Source: Natrinema sp046097095 (lineage in GTDB: Archaea > Halobacteriota > Halobacteria > Halobacteriales > Natrialbaceae). Taken from it: a stretch of 64,000 bases of DNA. The position numbers and the translations under genes are program-made. The notes under the pieces are model-generated. The model did not search any database, was not told where the DNA came from, and saw nothing but the letters and a program-made list of their open reading frames with translations. Position 1 is the stretch's first letter; the number at the start of each line of letters is the position of its first letter. Below are positions 42,714 through 51,280 of the stretch, piece by piece. The stretch covers positions 2,108,001-2,172,000 of the forward strand of contig NZ_CP175698.1 of NCBI RefSeq assembly GCF_046097095.1, given 5' to 3'.

Positions 42714-43706
42714 ATGGAACGAATCTCGTTATCGAATTCGGCGTTCGAGGGAGACAACAACGCCTATCTGTTTACAGCGGGTGCGGAAACGGTCCTGATC
42801 GACACCGGCGACTGGATGGCTACAACCCGCGAACAACTCGAGGCGGCGCTTTCCGAGCGTGGCCTCGCGTTCGCCGATGTCGACCGTATCTTCCTCACTC
42901 ACTGGCACCACGACCACTGCGGGCTGGCCGGCGAGATTCAGGCCGAGAGCGGGGCCGACGTGTACGCTCACGCTGCCGACGCGGCGCTGATCGAGGGGGA
43001 TGAGGACGCCTGGACGGCGATGTACGATCGGCAGAAACACTACTTCGAGGAGTGGGGGATGCCCGAAGACCGACAGGAGGTCCTGCTCGAGCGGATGACC
43101 GACGGCGAGACGACGGTCGAACCGCCGACCGTCACCCCATTCGAGGACGGCGAGACGTTCGCGGTCGGCGACACCGAACTCGAGGTCATTCATACGTCCG
43201 GGCACGCGGCCGGCCTCAGCATGTTCGAGGCGGCGATCGACGGCGAACGGCAGGTTTTCTCCGGCGACGCGCTGTTGCCCGTCTACACGCCCAACGTCGG
43301 CGGCGCGGACGTTCGGGTCGACCGGCCGCTCGAGAAGTATCTCCGGGCGTTGCGAGGAATCGTCGAGGCCGAGTATGACCGCGCGTGGCCGGGCCACCGC
43401 GATCCGATCGACGACCCCGCTGACCGCGCCCAGCACATCATCGATCACCACGAGGAGCGCTCTTGGCGCGTCCTCGACGCTCTCGATCGTAACGGGCCCT
43501 GTGACACGTGGACGGTCAGTGCCGACTTGTTCGGCGATCTTGACGGAATTCACATCCTCCACGGCCCGGGCGAATCGTACGCGCATCTCGAGCACCTAGA
43601 GCGGGCGGACACCGTCGTCCGCGACGGAACGGAGTATCGGCTGGCCGACGGCGTCGCCGATAGACTCGCCGCGACCGATGCGAACCGCTGGGCCCTCGAG
43701 TACTGA
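42714..43706 (+). CDS. MBL-fold metallo-hydrolase (glyoxalase II-like)
   Basis: Encodes 330 residues. The dinuclear metal motif THWHHDHCG (about residues 61-69) plus the later VIHTSGHAAG and FSGDALLP ligands define the fold. A C-terminal domain (from about 230) with a LERAD ... YRLADGVADRL winged-helix-like end is of the type seen in LACTB2-like enzymes. Substrate unknown; hydrolysis of thioesters or lactones are options. Confidence 0.85.
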   Translation: MERISLSNSAFEGDNNAYLFTAGAETVLIDTGDWMATTREQLEAALSERGLAFADVDRIFLTHWHHDHCGLAGEIQAESGADVYAHAADAALIEGDEDAWTAMYDRQKHYFEEWGMPEDRQEVLLERMTDGETTVEPPTVTPFEDGETFAVGDTELEVIHTSGHAAGLSMFEAAIDGERQVFSGDALLPVYTPNVGGADVRVDRPLEKYLRALRGIVEAEYDRAWPGHRDPIDDPADRAQHIIDHHEERSWRVLDALDRNGPCDTWTVSADLFGDLDGIHILHGPGESYAHLEHLERADTVVRDGTEYRLADGVADRLAATDANRWALEY

Positions 43707-43808
43707 CACCGCTGAGGCGACATCCGTCACTTCGCCGATCGGTTCTCGCTTCGGCGGCCGTGTGATACCGAGAAGTTTTTACTCGAAGGCGAGTTATGGT
43801 TTAGTACG

Positions 43809-44168
43809 ATGTGGCAAGACTTCGTCTTCCTCGCCGGTAGCGCCCTCTCGATCGCATTCCTCGCGCCGACGGTACGCGATGCGACGGCTCGAATCCCCCT
43901 CGGCTCGAGCGTTCCATCGATGACGATCGGAGCGATTTACGCGTTCACGTACGCGACGATGGGAATGTCTTTCTCGGCGGCCGGCTCGCTCGGCGTCGCG
44001 ACCATGTGGTCGCTGATCGTCTGCTATCGCTCGCCCGGTCCCCACGACGGTCCTGCAAACGTCGTTCGGTTCGCCCGCTCGGCGGTGCGCCGGGCCTACG
44101 AGTCCGTGCTTGGGTCCCCGACCGACTCCGATCCCGATCCGGTCGCGGCCGGCCAGTCGGCAGACTAA
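43809..44168 (+). CDS. Small membrane protein, unknown function
   Basis: Encodes 119 residues with three hydrophobic segments (about 4-22, 36-52, 54-75) and a polar C-terminal tail (RFARSAVRRAYESVL). No conserved polar residues within the helices point to transport. A TATA-like AGTTTTTACT (43773-43782) lies 25-35 nt upstream. No known family recognised. Confidence 0.65.
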   Translation: MWQDFVFLAGSALSIAFLAPTVRDATARIPLGSSVPSMTIGAIYAFTYATMGMSFSAAGSLGVATMWSLIVCYRSPGPHDGPANVVRFARSAVRRAYESVLGSPTDSDPDPVAAGQSAD

Positions 44169-44344
44169 TCGCTTTTCGTCGTTGTTCTCGCCGATAGTCC
44201 CCGAGCATCCGCACCCGCCGGCCCCGTGGTTCGCTACGAACGCGGGTCGACGACGGTCGGTGCCGAGACCGTGGAAGCTTTGATCCCACCAGTTCTAGCC
44301 CCTGTCATGCGCGTGCGAACCTGCGGTATGGGGGTGAGGGGTGC

Positions 44345-44803
44345 GTGATCGACGACATCGAGGAACTCCTCGAGGAGATCGGCTTCGAGGCCGAGACGAG
44401 CGTACTGACTCACCGCCAAGCGCAGGTCCTCGCCTTACGTGAACGCGGCGTCTCGCAGGCTGACATCGCCCAAGGACTGGGTACCTCGCGAGCGAACGTC
44501 TCCTCGATCGAGTCTAGCGCTCGCGAAAACGTAGCGAAAGCCCGCGAGACGGTCGCGTTCGCGGAGGCGCTTCGCGCGCCGGTTCGCGTCCGCGTTCCGG
44601 CCGGGACCGACCTCTACGACGTGCCACAGATGGTCTATGACGCCTGTGATGAGGCCGGCGTCAAGGTCGACCACACCGCGCCGGATCTGATGAAAGTCGT
44701 CAGCGACGCCGCGGGGTCGGCCGTCTCCGGTCGGCAGGTGTCGACGCCGCTGATCGTCGGCGTCACGTCAGAAGGGATGGTCCGCGTCCGCCATCAGGAC
44801 TGA
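44345..44803 (+). CDS. Tfx family DNA-binding protein
   Basis: Encodes 152 residues, starting with GTG. The N-terminal helix-turn-helix (LTHRQAQVLALRERGVSQADIAQGLGTSRANVSSIE, about 20-55) and the C-terminal acid/beta domain match Tfx, first described as a regulator of the molybdenum formylmethanofuran dehydrogenase operon in a methanogen. In haloarchaea the target is not known and may be another metal or cofactor gene. No operon partner is evident; the gene stands alone between two small membrane-protein loci. Confidence 0.85.
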   Translation: MIDDIEELLEEIGFEAETSVLTHRQAQVLALRERGVSQADIAQGLGTSRANVSSIESSARENVAKARETVAFAEALRAPVRVRVPAGTDLYDVPQMVYDACDEAGVKVDHTAPDLMKVVSDAAGSAVSGRQVSTPLIVGVTSEGMVRVRHQD

Positions 44804-44856
44804 TCCGCGGACGTGGCTTCGTCGCCGCTAACTCTCCGTGGTGCTGTCAGTACCGG

Positions 44857-45060
44857 TCAGTCGGACGTTGCTGTTTCATAGACGGCCACTCCGGAGACGA
44901 GCGCGGTCATCAGCCCCACACCTGCGCCGATCGACGTGCCTCTCTGATGCGTGACCGCCGCTGTCTCTGGGGCGTCTGCCGATTCCCCGGGTGATTTGTA
45001 TGTTCCCAGCGTCGGCCCCCGTATGGAGTTCGATCTGGACGGTAATTCGGCACTGGTCAC
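44857..45060 (-). CDS. Possible small membrane peptide (doubtful)
   Basis: A 67-residue frame whose last 27 residues form a plausible single membrane helix (GTSIGAGVGLMTALVSGVAVY) followed by a polar tail, as in many small haloarchaeal membrane proteins. The only ATG (45060) would overlap the start of the plus-strand SDR gene by 38 nt, and no TATA box stands out. Kept as a low-confidence call because the gap 44804-45022 is otherwise empty. Confidence 0.25.
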   Translation of the reverse strand: MTSAELPSRSNSIRGPTLGTYKSPGESADAPETAAVTHQRGTSIGAGVGLMTALVSGVAVYETATSD

Positions 45061-45808
45061 CGCCGCCTCGAGCGGGCTCGGCTTTGCGAGCGCGCAGGCG
45101 CTCGCCGAGGAGGGTGCAAACGTCGCGATCTGCGGCCGCGACGAACAACGGCTCGAATCGGCTCGCGATGAACTCGTCGAGACGGGATCGGGCGATGTCC
45201 TCGCCGTACAGGCGGATCTGACCGATCCCGACGACGTGTCACACCTCGTCCGCGAGACGGTCGACGCCTTTGGCGGGCTCGATCACCTCGTCACCTCCTC
45301 GGGCGGCCCGCCGAGTACAACCTTCCTCGAGACAGACGAACAGGACTGGTACCAGGCCTACGACCTGCTGGTGATGAGCGTCGTCTGGACGATCGAGGAG
45401 AGCTACGAGGACTTGCTCGACTCCGAGTACGGGACGATCACCTGCATCACCTCGCGAACGGTCCGAGAGGTCGCGGACGGCCTCCTGCTCTCGAATTCGG
45501 TTCGTCGGGGGGTAATCGGCCTCGTCAAGACGGTCTCGCGGGAGTTCGCCCCCGAGATCCGGGCCAACGCGGTCCTCCCGGGGACGATCGAGACGGCCCG
45601 GATCGAGGAACTCGTCGAGGCCGGCGTCGAGCGCGGCACGCACGACGACTACGAGGCGGGACTGGAAGCGATGGCCAGCGAGATTCCGATGGAGCGCATC
45701 GGCGAACCCCGCGAACTCGGCGACGTCGTGGCCTTTCTCTCGAGTCCGCGCTCGAGTTTCGTCAACGGGGCCGAGGTGCCGATCGACGGCGGGCTTCTAC
45801 GGAGCTGA
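45023..45808 (+). CDS. SDR-family oxidoreductase lacking the canonical YxxxK
   Basis: Encodes 261 residues of the short-chain dehydrogenase fold. The cofactor motif is LVTAASSGLGFASAQAL (about 9-25) and VAICGRDEQRLE follows, where the Arg suggests NADP(H). The usual active-site Tyr/Lys pair is not visible: where YxxxK is expected the protein reads LLLSNSVRRGVIGLVK. Such variants are frequent among haloarchaeal and actinobacterial SDRs labelled FabG-like, so the gene may be active with another mechanism or be regulatory. C-terminal NGAEVPIDGGLLRS is standard. The start at MEFDLDGN is chosen; a GTG at 44951 would add 24 residues without family similarity. Confidence 0.85.
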   Translation: MEFDLDGNSALVTAASSGLGFASAQALAEEGANVAICGRDEQRLESARDELVETGSGDVLAVQADLTDPDDVSHLVRETVDAFGGLDHLVTSSGGPPSTTFLETDEQDWYQAYDLLVMSVVWTIEESYEDLLDSEYGTITCITSRTVREVADGLLLSNSVRRGVIGLVKTVSREFAPEIRANAVLPGTIETARIEELVEAGVERGTHDDYEAGLEAMASEIPMERIGEPRELGDVVAFLSSPRSSFVNGAEVPIDGGLLRS

Positions 45809-45857
45809 CAGGTCTCGAATCGTAACTCTCTCGGTTCCCCTCCGACGAGGAGGTGCC

Positions 45858-46877
45858 GTGTACGGTCGGGTTCAGGTGGCTGGATACGTCGCATTGCTGG
45901 TGACGCCCGCCGCGTTGCTCTTCAGTGCCGCTCGCGCACCGGCGAACCCGCTGCTCGGAACGGGTGTTGTTCCGCTCGGAATCGTTCTCGCCGGAACCGT
46001 CGTCGCTGCGACGGAGCGTCGCCGGCTCGCGCCGTTCGATGCGCCCAGCTTCGATCGAGCGGACGCCGTCGACGCGCTCGCAGTCGCGGCCGGTGCCATC
46101 GTCACGTACGTGCTGAGCGTCGACGCCGGTCTCGGCCCAGTACTCGCTTCCGCGCTCGTCGGTCTGGTCGTCGGCCGCGCCGCGCCGCGGATCGACGGCC
46201 CGGTCTACTGCGGGTCGTTCGTCGGGATGGTTTCACCGGCGGTATTTCCGTCGTTCGAGTCGGTCGCGCTGGCGGGACTCATCGCCGGTCTCGCGTTCGT
46301 CGCTACGGCGCAATCGTTCGGCGGTTTCGGCGGGAAATACGGGACGCTCGCGCTCTTTGGCTGCGCTTCGACGACCGCGTTGACGGGCTCTGACTTCGCC
46401 GCCGGTGGTGCGCTCGAGTGGGGACTCGCCCCGGTGATCGTTCCGACGGCGGTCGTCGCTGCGGTTGCGACGGTCGGCCTCCGCACTCGCGCCGGCGCGA
46501 GTGCGGTCGTCGCCTCCGCGGCGGTCGGTGTCGTTGCCGGCGTCGGCTTCCCCCTCGCCGTGCCAGCGCTGGGATCGACGCTGGCCGTCGTTTCCTTCTG
46601 TGCCTCGTTCGTCGGGATGTCGAGTGCCGAGCGGTTAGCATCGATATGGCAGATCGCCGGAGCCGGCTTCCTCTGTGGCCTCGTCTTTCTCGCGGTCTCC
46701 CCCGTGCTGGTCGGCGCAGGCGGCAAACTCGGAACGACCGCGTTCGCTTCGTGCGTCGCACTGGCCGGCGTTCTGGAGTCACCCGCCGTCGTTCGGTCGG
46801 GCGTGCATCGCTTTGGGTCGACCCAGAACGGTCAGTCCGACGCACTCGAGAATGCGGCCATGTCGGATGACGACTAG
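45858..46877 (+). CDS. Polytopic membrane protein with internal duplication
   Basis: Encodes 339 residues with roughly ten hydrophobic helices. A strong Shine-Dalgarno (GAGGAGGTG, 45846-45854) precedes the GTG start, unusual in this leaderless-rich neighbourhood. Two segments repeat the same pattern: CGSFVGMVSP...FGGFGGKYGTLALF (about 113-172) and CASFVGMSSA...VGAGGKLGTTAF (about 251-302), suggesting an inverted or tandem repeat fold as in transporters. No family recognised. It is followed 54 nt later by another membrane-protein gene on the same strand. Confidence 0.75.
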   Translation: MYGRVQVAGYVALLVTPAALLFSAARAPANPLLGTGVVPLGIVLAGTVVAATERRRLAPFDAPSFDRADAVDALAVAAGAIVTYVLSVDAGLGPVLASALVGLVVGRAAPRIDGPVYCGSFVGMVSPAVFPSFESVALAGLIAGLAFVATAQSFGGFGGKYGTLALFGCASTTALTGSDFAAGGALEWGLAPVIVPTAVVAAVATVGLRTRAGASAVVASAAVGVVAGVGFPLAVPALGSTLAVVSFCASFVGMSSAERLASIWQIAGAGFLCGLVFLAVSPVLVGAGGKLGTTAFASCVALAGVLESPAVVRSGVHRFGSTQNGQSDALENAAMSDDD

Positions 46878-46931
46878 TTGGATCTACAACAACTTCAGTG
46901 AGCGCCGTGTAATGGCGAGTGAGCGACTACG

Positions 46932-47828
46932 ATGTCTCCAATTCGCACTATCGTCGCGGAGCTGACCGACGAGCGCTTTCGCGCGGCGCTCCTCCTCGGA
47001 GTCGCGTCGATTCCGTTCACCGTCGTCCTCTCGTGGGAGTCCGCGCCGACTTCAGTTTCGGGGACGGCCGTCTTCGTCGCCGGCCTGCTTACCGGCCTCC
47101 ACTACGCCGATCGCTCGGCCGAGAACGGCGATGTCGGCCCGCTCGAGGGGTATCGTTACGGTAAGCGACCGGCCGCGAGCCACAGAGCAGGGATCGTCAC
47201 CGGAATCGCCGGATCTGTCCCCGCAGTGCTCTGGGCGGTCGCTCACATGCTCCCCCTCGCACGGTCCCTGTCAACATGGTGGGCCGTGATCGCTGTCCTC
47301 CTGATCCCGATCGCCGTCTCGATCGGCGTCGGGCTGTTCGCCCTGATTGGGGCGTTCGGTGCCTACGTGGGCGACTGGGTGGTCGACCGGGTCGATCGGG
47401 CTCGGACGGCGTTGCGAGCGGGCGAAGAGCCAGACGGTGATGCCGCTGGCTGGTGGCGGTACGTTGCCGCGTACTGTCTCTTCGCCCCGGCGGTGTTGCT
47501 CTCCGTGTTCGGCGTCCGGCCCGACGGCGATGCCGGATTCGCCCTCTCTGTTCTGGCGCTGTTCGTGCTCGTTCCGTTCTCCGTCGTCGCCGCCGTCGCG
47601 CTCTTCGAGGACGCGGTCGCCCTTCGAAAAGTGAGGCGCGACTGGGTGCCGAATCACTGGGCGTACGTCGGCGTGCCGCTTGCCGCGTACGCGCTCGTCT
47701 ATCTGGGAGCGACGGTCCTGCAGTCGGCGAACCCGTCGGGAGACGGCGTGTACGGATTCATCGTCGCGCTCTGGCTCTCGTCGGTCGTCTATCTGAACGG
47801 CAGACACCGGCACGTCGGCACGCCGTAA
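46932..47828 (+). CDS. Two-domain polytopic membrane protein (DUF5518-like N-terminus)
   Basis: Encodes 298 residues with about eight hydrophobic helices. The first half (1-150, RFRAALLLGVASIPFTVVLSW ... LLTGLHYADRS) recalls small haloarchaeal DUF5518-type membrane proteins; the second half (160-298) has four more helices and ends in a cytoplasmic RHRHVGTP tail. Function unknown. It converges on the ubaA-like gene (53-nt gap) and may share a transcript with the duplicated membrane protein upstream. Confidence 0.7.
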   Translation: MSPIRTIVAELTDERFRAALLLGVASIPFTVVLSWESAPTSVSGTAVFVAGLLTGLHYADRSAENGDVGPLEGYRYGKRPAASHRAGIVTGIAGSVPAVLWAVAHMLPLARSLSTWWAVIAVLLIPIAVSIGVGLFALIGAFGAYVGDWVVDRVDRARTALRAGEEPDGDAAGWWRYVAAYCLFAPAVLLSVFGVRPDGDAGFALSVLALFVLVPFSVVAAVALFEDAVALRKVRRDWVPNHWAYVGVPLAAYALVYLGATVLQSANPSGDGVYGFIVALWLSSVVYLNGRHRHVGTP

Positions 47829-47881
47829 CGGTCGTCGCGTCGACGCTCGGCCCGACGAATTGGCCGTCTTCACGGTGGTGT

Positions 47882-48718
47882 TCAGTCCGCCGAAATCTCG
47901 CAGGTTCCCTCGTAGGCCACATCGCCGACGGACTCGATCTCCGGATCGTCCCCACAAACCGGACAGGCCGGGTTCGACTGCATCGGCACTTCCTCGAAGC
48001 TCATGTCCATCGCATCGTACATCAGGAGTCGCCCCTCGAGCAGGTCGCCGTTCTCGAGCAGGTACTTGACGACCTCGGTGGCTTGGATGCAGCCGACGGT
48101 GCCGGGGAGGACCCCGAGGACGCCCGTCGTGGCGCAGTCGGGGACGGTGCCGGGTTCGGGCGCTTCGGGGAAGAGACAGCGGTAACACGGCGGCGATTCG
48201 TCGCCACCGCGCTCGTTCGTGAACGTCGTCACCTGCCCCTCGAACCGGTAGATCGCGCCGTGGGAGAGCGGCGTCTCGGTGAGCACGCAGTGGTCGTTGA
48301 GCAGGTAGCGCGTGGCGAAGTTGTCGCTGGCGTCGAGGACCACGTCGTAACCCGCGACCAGCTCTTCGGCGGTGTCTGCGGTGACGCGAGTCTCGTAGGT
48401 CTCGACCTCGATGTCCGGATTCAGCCGCTCGACGTAGTCGGCCGCGCTCTCGACTTTCGGGCGGCCGACATCCGCGTCTCCGTGGACGATCTGGCGTTGG
48501 AGGTTCGAGCGCTCGACGACGTCGTCGTCGGCGATTCCCAGCCGACCGACGCCGGCCGCGGCGAGGTACTGGATCGCCGGTGAACCCAGTCCACCTGCAC
48601 CGACGATCAGGACCGATCCCTCGAGCAGGCGCTGTTGCCCTTCGGGGCCAATCTCGTCCATGATGACGTGTCTCGAGTAGCGGTCGAGTTGAGTCGTGTC
48701 GAGGCGAAGATCGCTCAT
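47882..48718 (-). CDS. ubaA: E1-like SAMP-activating adenylyltransferase (UbaA/MoeB family)
   Basis: Encodes 278 residues. The nucleotide motif GAGGLGSPAIQYLAAAGVG, the R/N pair in DVVERSNLQRQ, and zinc-binding CYRC ... CPVC are all present; the catalytic cysteine lies in PDCATTGVLGVLPG. The family adenylates ubiquitin-like SAMP proteins for protein conjugation and for sulfur transfer to molybdopterin and tRNA. No rhodanese domain follows, unlike MOCS3. The start at MSDLRLD (48718) is preferred over 48745. Works in the same SAMP-proteasome axis as the PAN encoded at 10.9 kb. Confidence 0.9.
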   Translation of the reverse strand: MSDLRLDTTQLDRYSRHVIMDEIGPEGQQRLLEGSVLIVGAGGLGSPAIQYLAAAGVGRLGIADDDVVERSNLQRQIVHGDADVGRPKVESAADYVERLNPDIEVETYETRVTADTAEELVAGYDVVLDASDNFATRYLLNDHCVLTETPLSHGAIYRFEGQVTTFTNERGGDESPPCYRCLFPEAPEPGTVPDCATTGVLGVLPGTVGCIQATEVVKYLLENGDLLEGRLLMYDAMDMSFEEVPMQSNPACPVCGDDPEIESVGDVAYEGTCEISAD

Positions 48719-48853
48719 ACGTCTCGATTGGGCCGAGATCGGCAAAAGTCCGCGGGTCGGATCTCCGTCGCCGAGTCGGACCGTTCGACCGACTTGGAGG
48801 CAGTATCTTCACCCACCCAACGATTTAATACTGTGGCACCCATTCACACGATT

Positions 48854-49039
48854 ATGGCAACCTCACCCACGGATGCCGGTGACGACGTCATCGATCAATT
48901 TCTGTCCGACCGCGGTCATTCGGTCGAACAAGTAGGGTGGGAACGGGAGTATAACAAGAAGCAGTGTCCGGAGTGTGGCGGACTCCACGACACGTCAGCG
49001 AGTGCTTGTACCGTCTGCGGGTGGGAACCCACGTCGTAA
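48854..49039 (+). CDS. HVO_0416-like small zinc-finger protein
   Basis: Encodes 61 residues. After a short acidic helix (DDVIDQFLSDRGHSVEQVGW) come paired knuckles CPECGG and CTVCGW, the CPxCG pattern of haloarchaeal micro-proteins. Length and motif suggest one zinc and roles in nucleic-acid or protein contacts; exact function unknown. Upstream frame parts to 48635 lie inside the ubaA divergent region and are not part of the gene. TATA-like TTTAATACTG lies 25-30 nt upstream (48823-48832). Confidence 0.85.
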   Translation: MATSPTDAGDDVIDQFLSDRGHSVEQVGWEREYNKKQCPECGGLHDTSASACTVCGWEPTS

Positions 49040-49185
49040 CGCCACGTTTCGGGCCTCCCGCCCACGTTGCGTTCCATTCTGCCATCGCCGTCGGTCGCGT
49101 TCGTCGCGGTCGCCCATCTGTTTTTATCACTGGAGATTCGGTACAATTATAATGTATTACCGACTATCAGTAACTGAGAATACCT

Positions 49186-49344
49186 ATGCCGAAATGCCAG
49201 AACTGCGGCGGATTCGTCACCGACGCGTACGCTCGGGTATTTACGCCACGAGGCGTCGACGACCCACGCGTCTGCCCGGACTGTCAGGACAAAATCCGCG
49301 ACGGTGCTGACGTCCGAGAGGCCCGCTCTCCGCGCGATCCGTAG
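49186..49344 (+). CDS. DUF7563-like micro-protein (two CxxC knuckles)
   Basis: A 52-residue gene below the usual length cut. It begins MPKCQNCGGFVTDAYARVF and has its second knuckle CPDC at residues 30-33, followed by a charged tail. Such 45-60-residue CxxC proteins beginning MPxCxxC are widespread in haloarchaea. The ATG at 49186 is preceded by an AT-rich stretch, with TATA-like TACAATTATAATG at 49142-49154, about 35 nt before the start. It lies 64 nt before the helicase gene on the same strand. Confidence 0.8.
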   Translation: MPKCQNCGGFVTDAYARVFTPRGVDDPRVCPDCQDKIRDGADVREARSPRDP

Positions 49345-49408
49345 CCGTTTGGCTTCTGTCGACGAAGACCCACGTCACTTATGGGCGTCGCGCTCTTGTA
49401 CAGGTACA

Positions 49409-51280
49409 ATGGCTACGACGGATACGACGGTCACCCGCCTGTTCGGTGGTCCGGGAAGCGGCAAGACCACGGCCCTTCTCGACCACGTCGAAGACATCCT
49501 CGAGCAGGACGGCGTTACCTTCCGGGACATTCTCGTCGTTTCGTATACGCGTGCGGCAGCACAGGAGGTTCGGGAACGACTCGCCGACCGCCTCGACGAG
49601 AGCCCGCGTGCACTGCAAGGGAACGTCTGTACGATGCACGCGAAGGCATACGAGCTACTCGACCTCTCTCGAAGCGACGTCATCGGCGAATCCGATAAAG
49701 AGGACTTTTGTGAGGAGTACGGACTCGAGTACGAAGACGAGTATTCGGGTGCCGGCCGCCGGACCGCCCGATCGACGACGATCGGCAACAAGGTCATCGC
49801 GACCAGCCAGTGGCTCCAGCGGACCAGCCGCGACGTCTCCGACTGGTACGACGTCCCGTTTCAGTGGGACGAGGAAGAGGTCCGCCTCCCGCCCGAAATC
49901 GACCCGAACGCCCAGGAGGGGAACAAGTACACGCCGACCTGGCCGAGCGACGACGACCGGATCGACGTTCCCGAGGCGATCCGCGGCTGGCGCACCTACA
50001 AGGGCGAAGAGGGGAAAATCGGCTTCGCCGACATGTTAGAGCGCGTCAAACAGCGCTCACTACTGCCGAGCGTCGACTACCTCGTGATCGACGAGTTCCA
50101 GGACATCACCACCCTCCAGTACGACGTCTACGAGGAGTGGAAACCCTACATGGAGCAGGTCCTGATCGCCGGCGACGACGATCAGGTCGTCTACTCCTGG
50201 CAGGGGGCCGATCCCGCGCTCTTGCTTGAGGAGGAGGTCGACGAAGACATCATCCTTCCTAACTCGTATCGCCTGCCGTCGAACGTTCTCAACGCGGTCA
50301 ACAAGGAAATTCGTCACATCGACCAGCGCCAGGACAAGGACCTCAAGCCCCGCAAGGAAGGCGGCGCCGTAGAGGCGCGAACGAACGCCTCGATGCTCGA
50401 CGTCGTCCGGATGGTCCGTCGCACCCTCGCCCAGGGCGACGGTACCATCATGGTGTTGTTCCGGGCCCGCTACCAGATGTTCCAGTTCATCGACGAGTTC
50501 ATCACCGAGGGCGTCCCCTTCACCTCGCTGACCGACCAGCGGATGTGGACCGACCGACTCACCCAGTACGTCCGCGCAGTCGAGGCGGTCGACGCGGGCG
50601 AGGACGTCACCGGATTGCAGGCCCGCCGACTCGCGGACATGCTCCAGGAGTCGGCGTTTGGCACCAACGAGCGCGACGCGCTCTTCGACGAGATCGATGA
50701 GCGCCAGGAGGAGGCCGGCATCGACGACCTCGAGGACCTCATGATCCCCGCGTCGGTCGTCGAAGACCACGCTCCCTTCATGCCCGGTCCCGCCTCGGCG
50801 TCGGACATGCTCCGGAAAGTCACTAACTTCCAGAAGAAGAGCGTCCGATCCTACTTCGCGATCGGCGAGTATCAGGGGACGGACACCGACCGCGTCCGCG
50901 TTGGGACCATCCACTCGGCGAAGGGTCGCGAGGCCGACCACGTCTTCGTCGGCACCGATCTCACCGAGAAGGTCGTCGAGCAGATGGTCGCCACCGTCGA
51001 CGACCCCGAGGACATCCCCGGCTGCGAGGAGTTTACCAAGACCACGTCGCCCGTTCCCGTCCTGACCGACAACGAGCGCCGCGTCTTCTATGTCGGCATG
51101 TCTCGAGCCCGCGAGCGCCTCTTCTTGCTCGAGAACCTCGTCGACGGCGCGCCAACGCTCCCGGTCGACGTCCTGCTCGAGAACCGCCTGACCGACTCGA
51201 CGCTCGAGGAACTGATCGAGCAGGCCCAAGAGCCCGATGCGGAGTCCGACGCCGACGAGGTCGAAGCCGAAGCGCCGTGA
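49409..51280 (+). CDS. UvrD/Rep-like superfamily 1 helicase
   Basis: Encodes 623 residues. SF1A motifs in order: Walker A FGGPGSGKTT (K19), Walker B VIDEFQD (about 226-232), motif III AGDDDQVVYSWQGAD (about 254-268), motif IV NSYRLPSNV (about 287), motif V GTIHSAKGREADHVFV (about 500) and motif VI YVGMSRARERLFLL (about 561). It is shorter than bacterial UvrD (about 720) and has an acidic C-terminal tail ending AEAP. The frame is open from 49304, but the ATG at 49409 matches the family start. Its stop overlaps the GTG of the next gene by 4 nt, so the two products are made together. Probable role: DNA unwinding in repair or replication restart. Confidence 0.92.
   Translation: MATTDTTVTRLFGGPGSGKTTALLDHVEDILEQDGVTFRDILVVSYTRAAAQEVRERLADRLDESPRALQGNVCTMHAKAYELLDLSRSDVIGESDKEDFCEEYGLEYEDEYSGAGRRTARSTTIGNKVIATSQWLQRTSRDVSDWYDVPFQWDEEEVRLPPEIDPNAQEGNKYTPTWPSDDDRIDVPEAIRGWRTYKGEEGKIGFADMLERVKQRSLLPSVDYLVIDEFQDITTLQYDVYEEWKPYMEQVLIAGDDDQVVYSWQGADPALLLEEEVDEDIILPNSYRLPSNVLNAVNKEIRHIDQRQDKDLKPRKEGGAVEARTNASMLDVVRMVRRTLAQGDGTIMVLFRARYQMFQFIDEFITEGVPFTSLTDQRMWTDRLTQYVRAVEAVDAGEDVTGLQARRLADMLQESAFGTNERDALFDEIDERQEEAGIDDLEDLMIPASVVEDHAPFMPGPASASDMLRKVTNFQKKSVRSYFAIGEYQGTDTDRVRVGTIHSAKGREADHVFVGTDLTEKVVEQMVATVDDPEDIPGCEEFTKTTSPVPVLTDNERRVFYVGMSRARERLFLLENLVDGAPTLPVDVLLENRLTDSTLEELIEQAQEPDAESDADEVEAEAP

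Noticed and set aside
50060..51229. 389-residue minus-strand frame opposite the helicase
   Set aside because: No motif; the helicase on the plus strand is certain.
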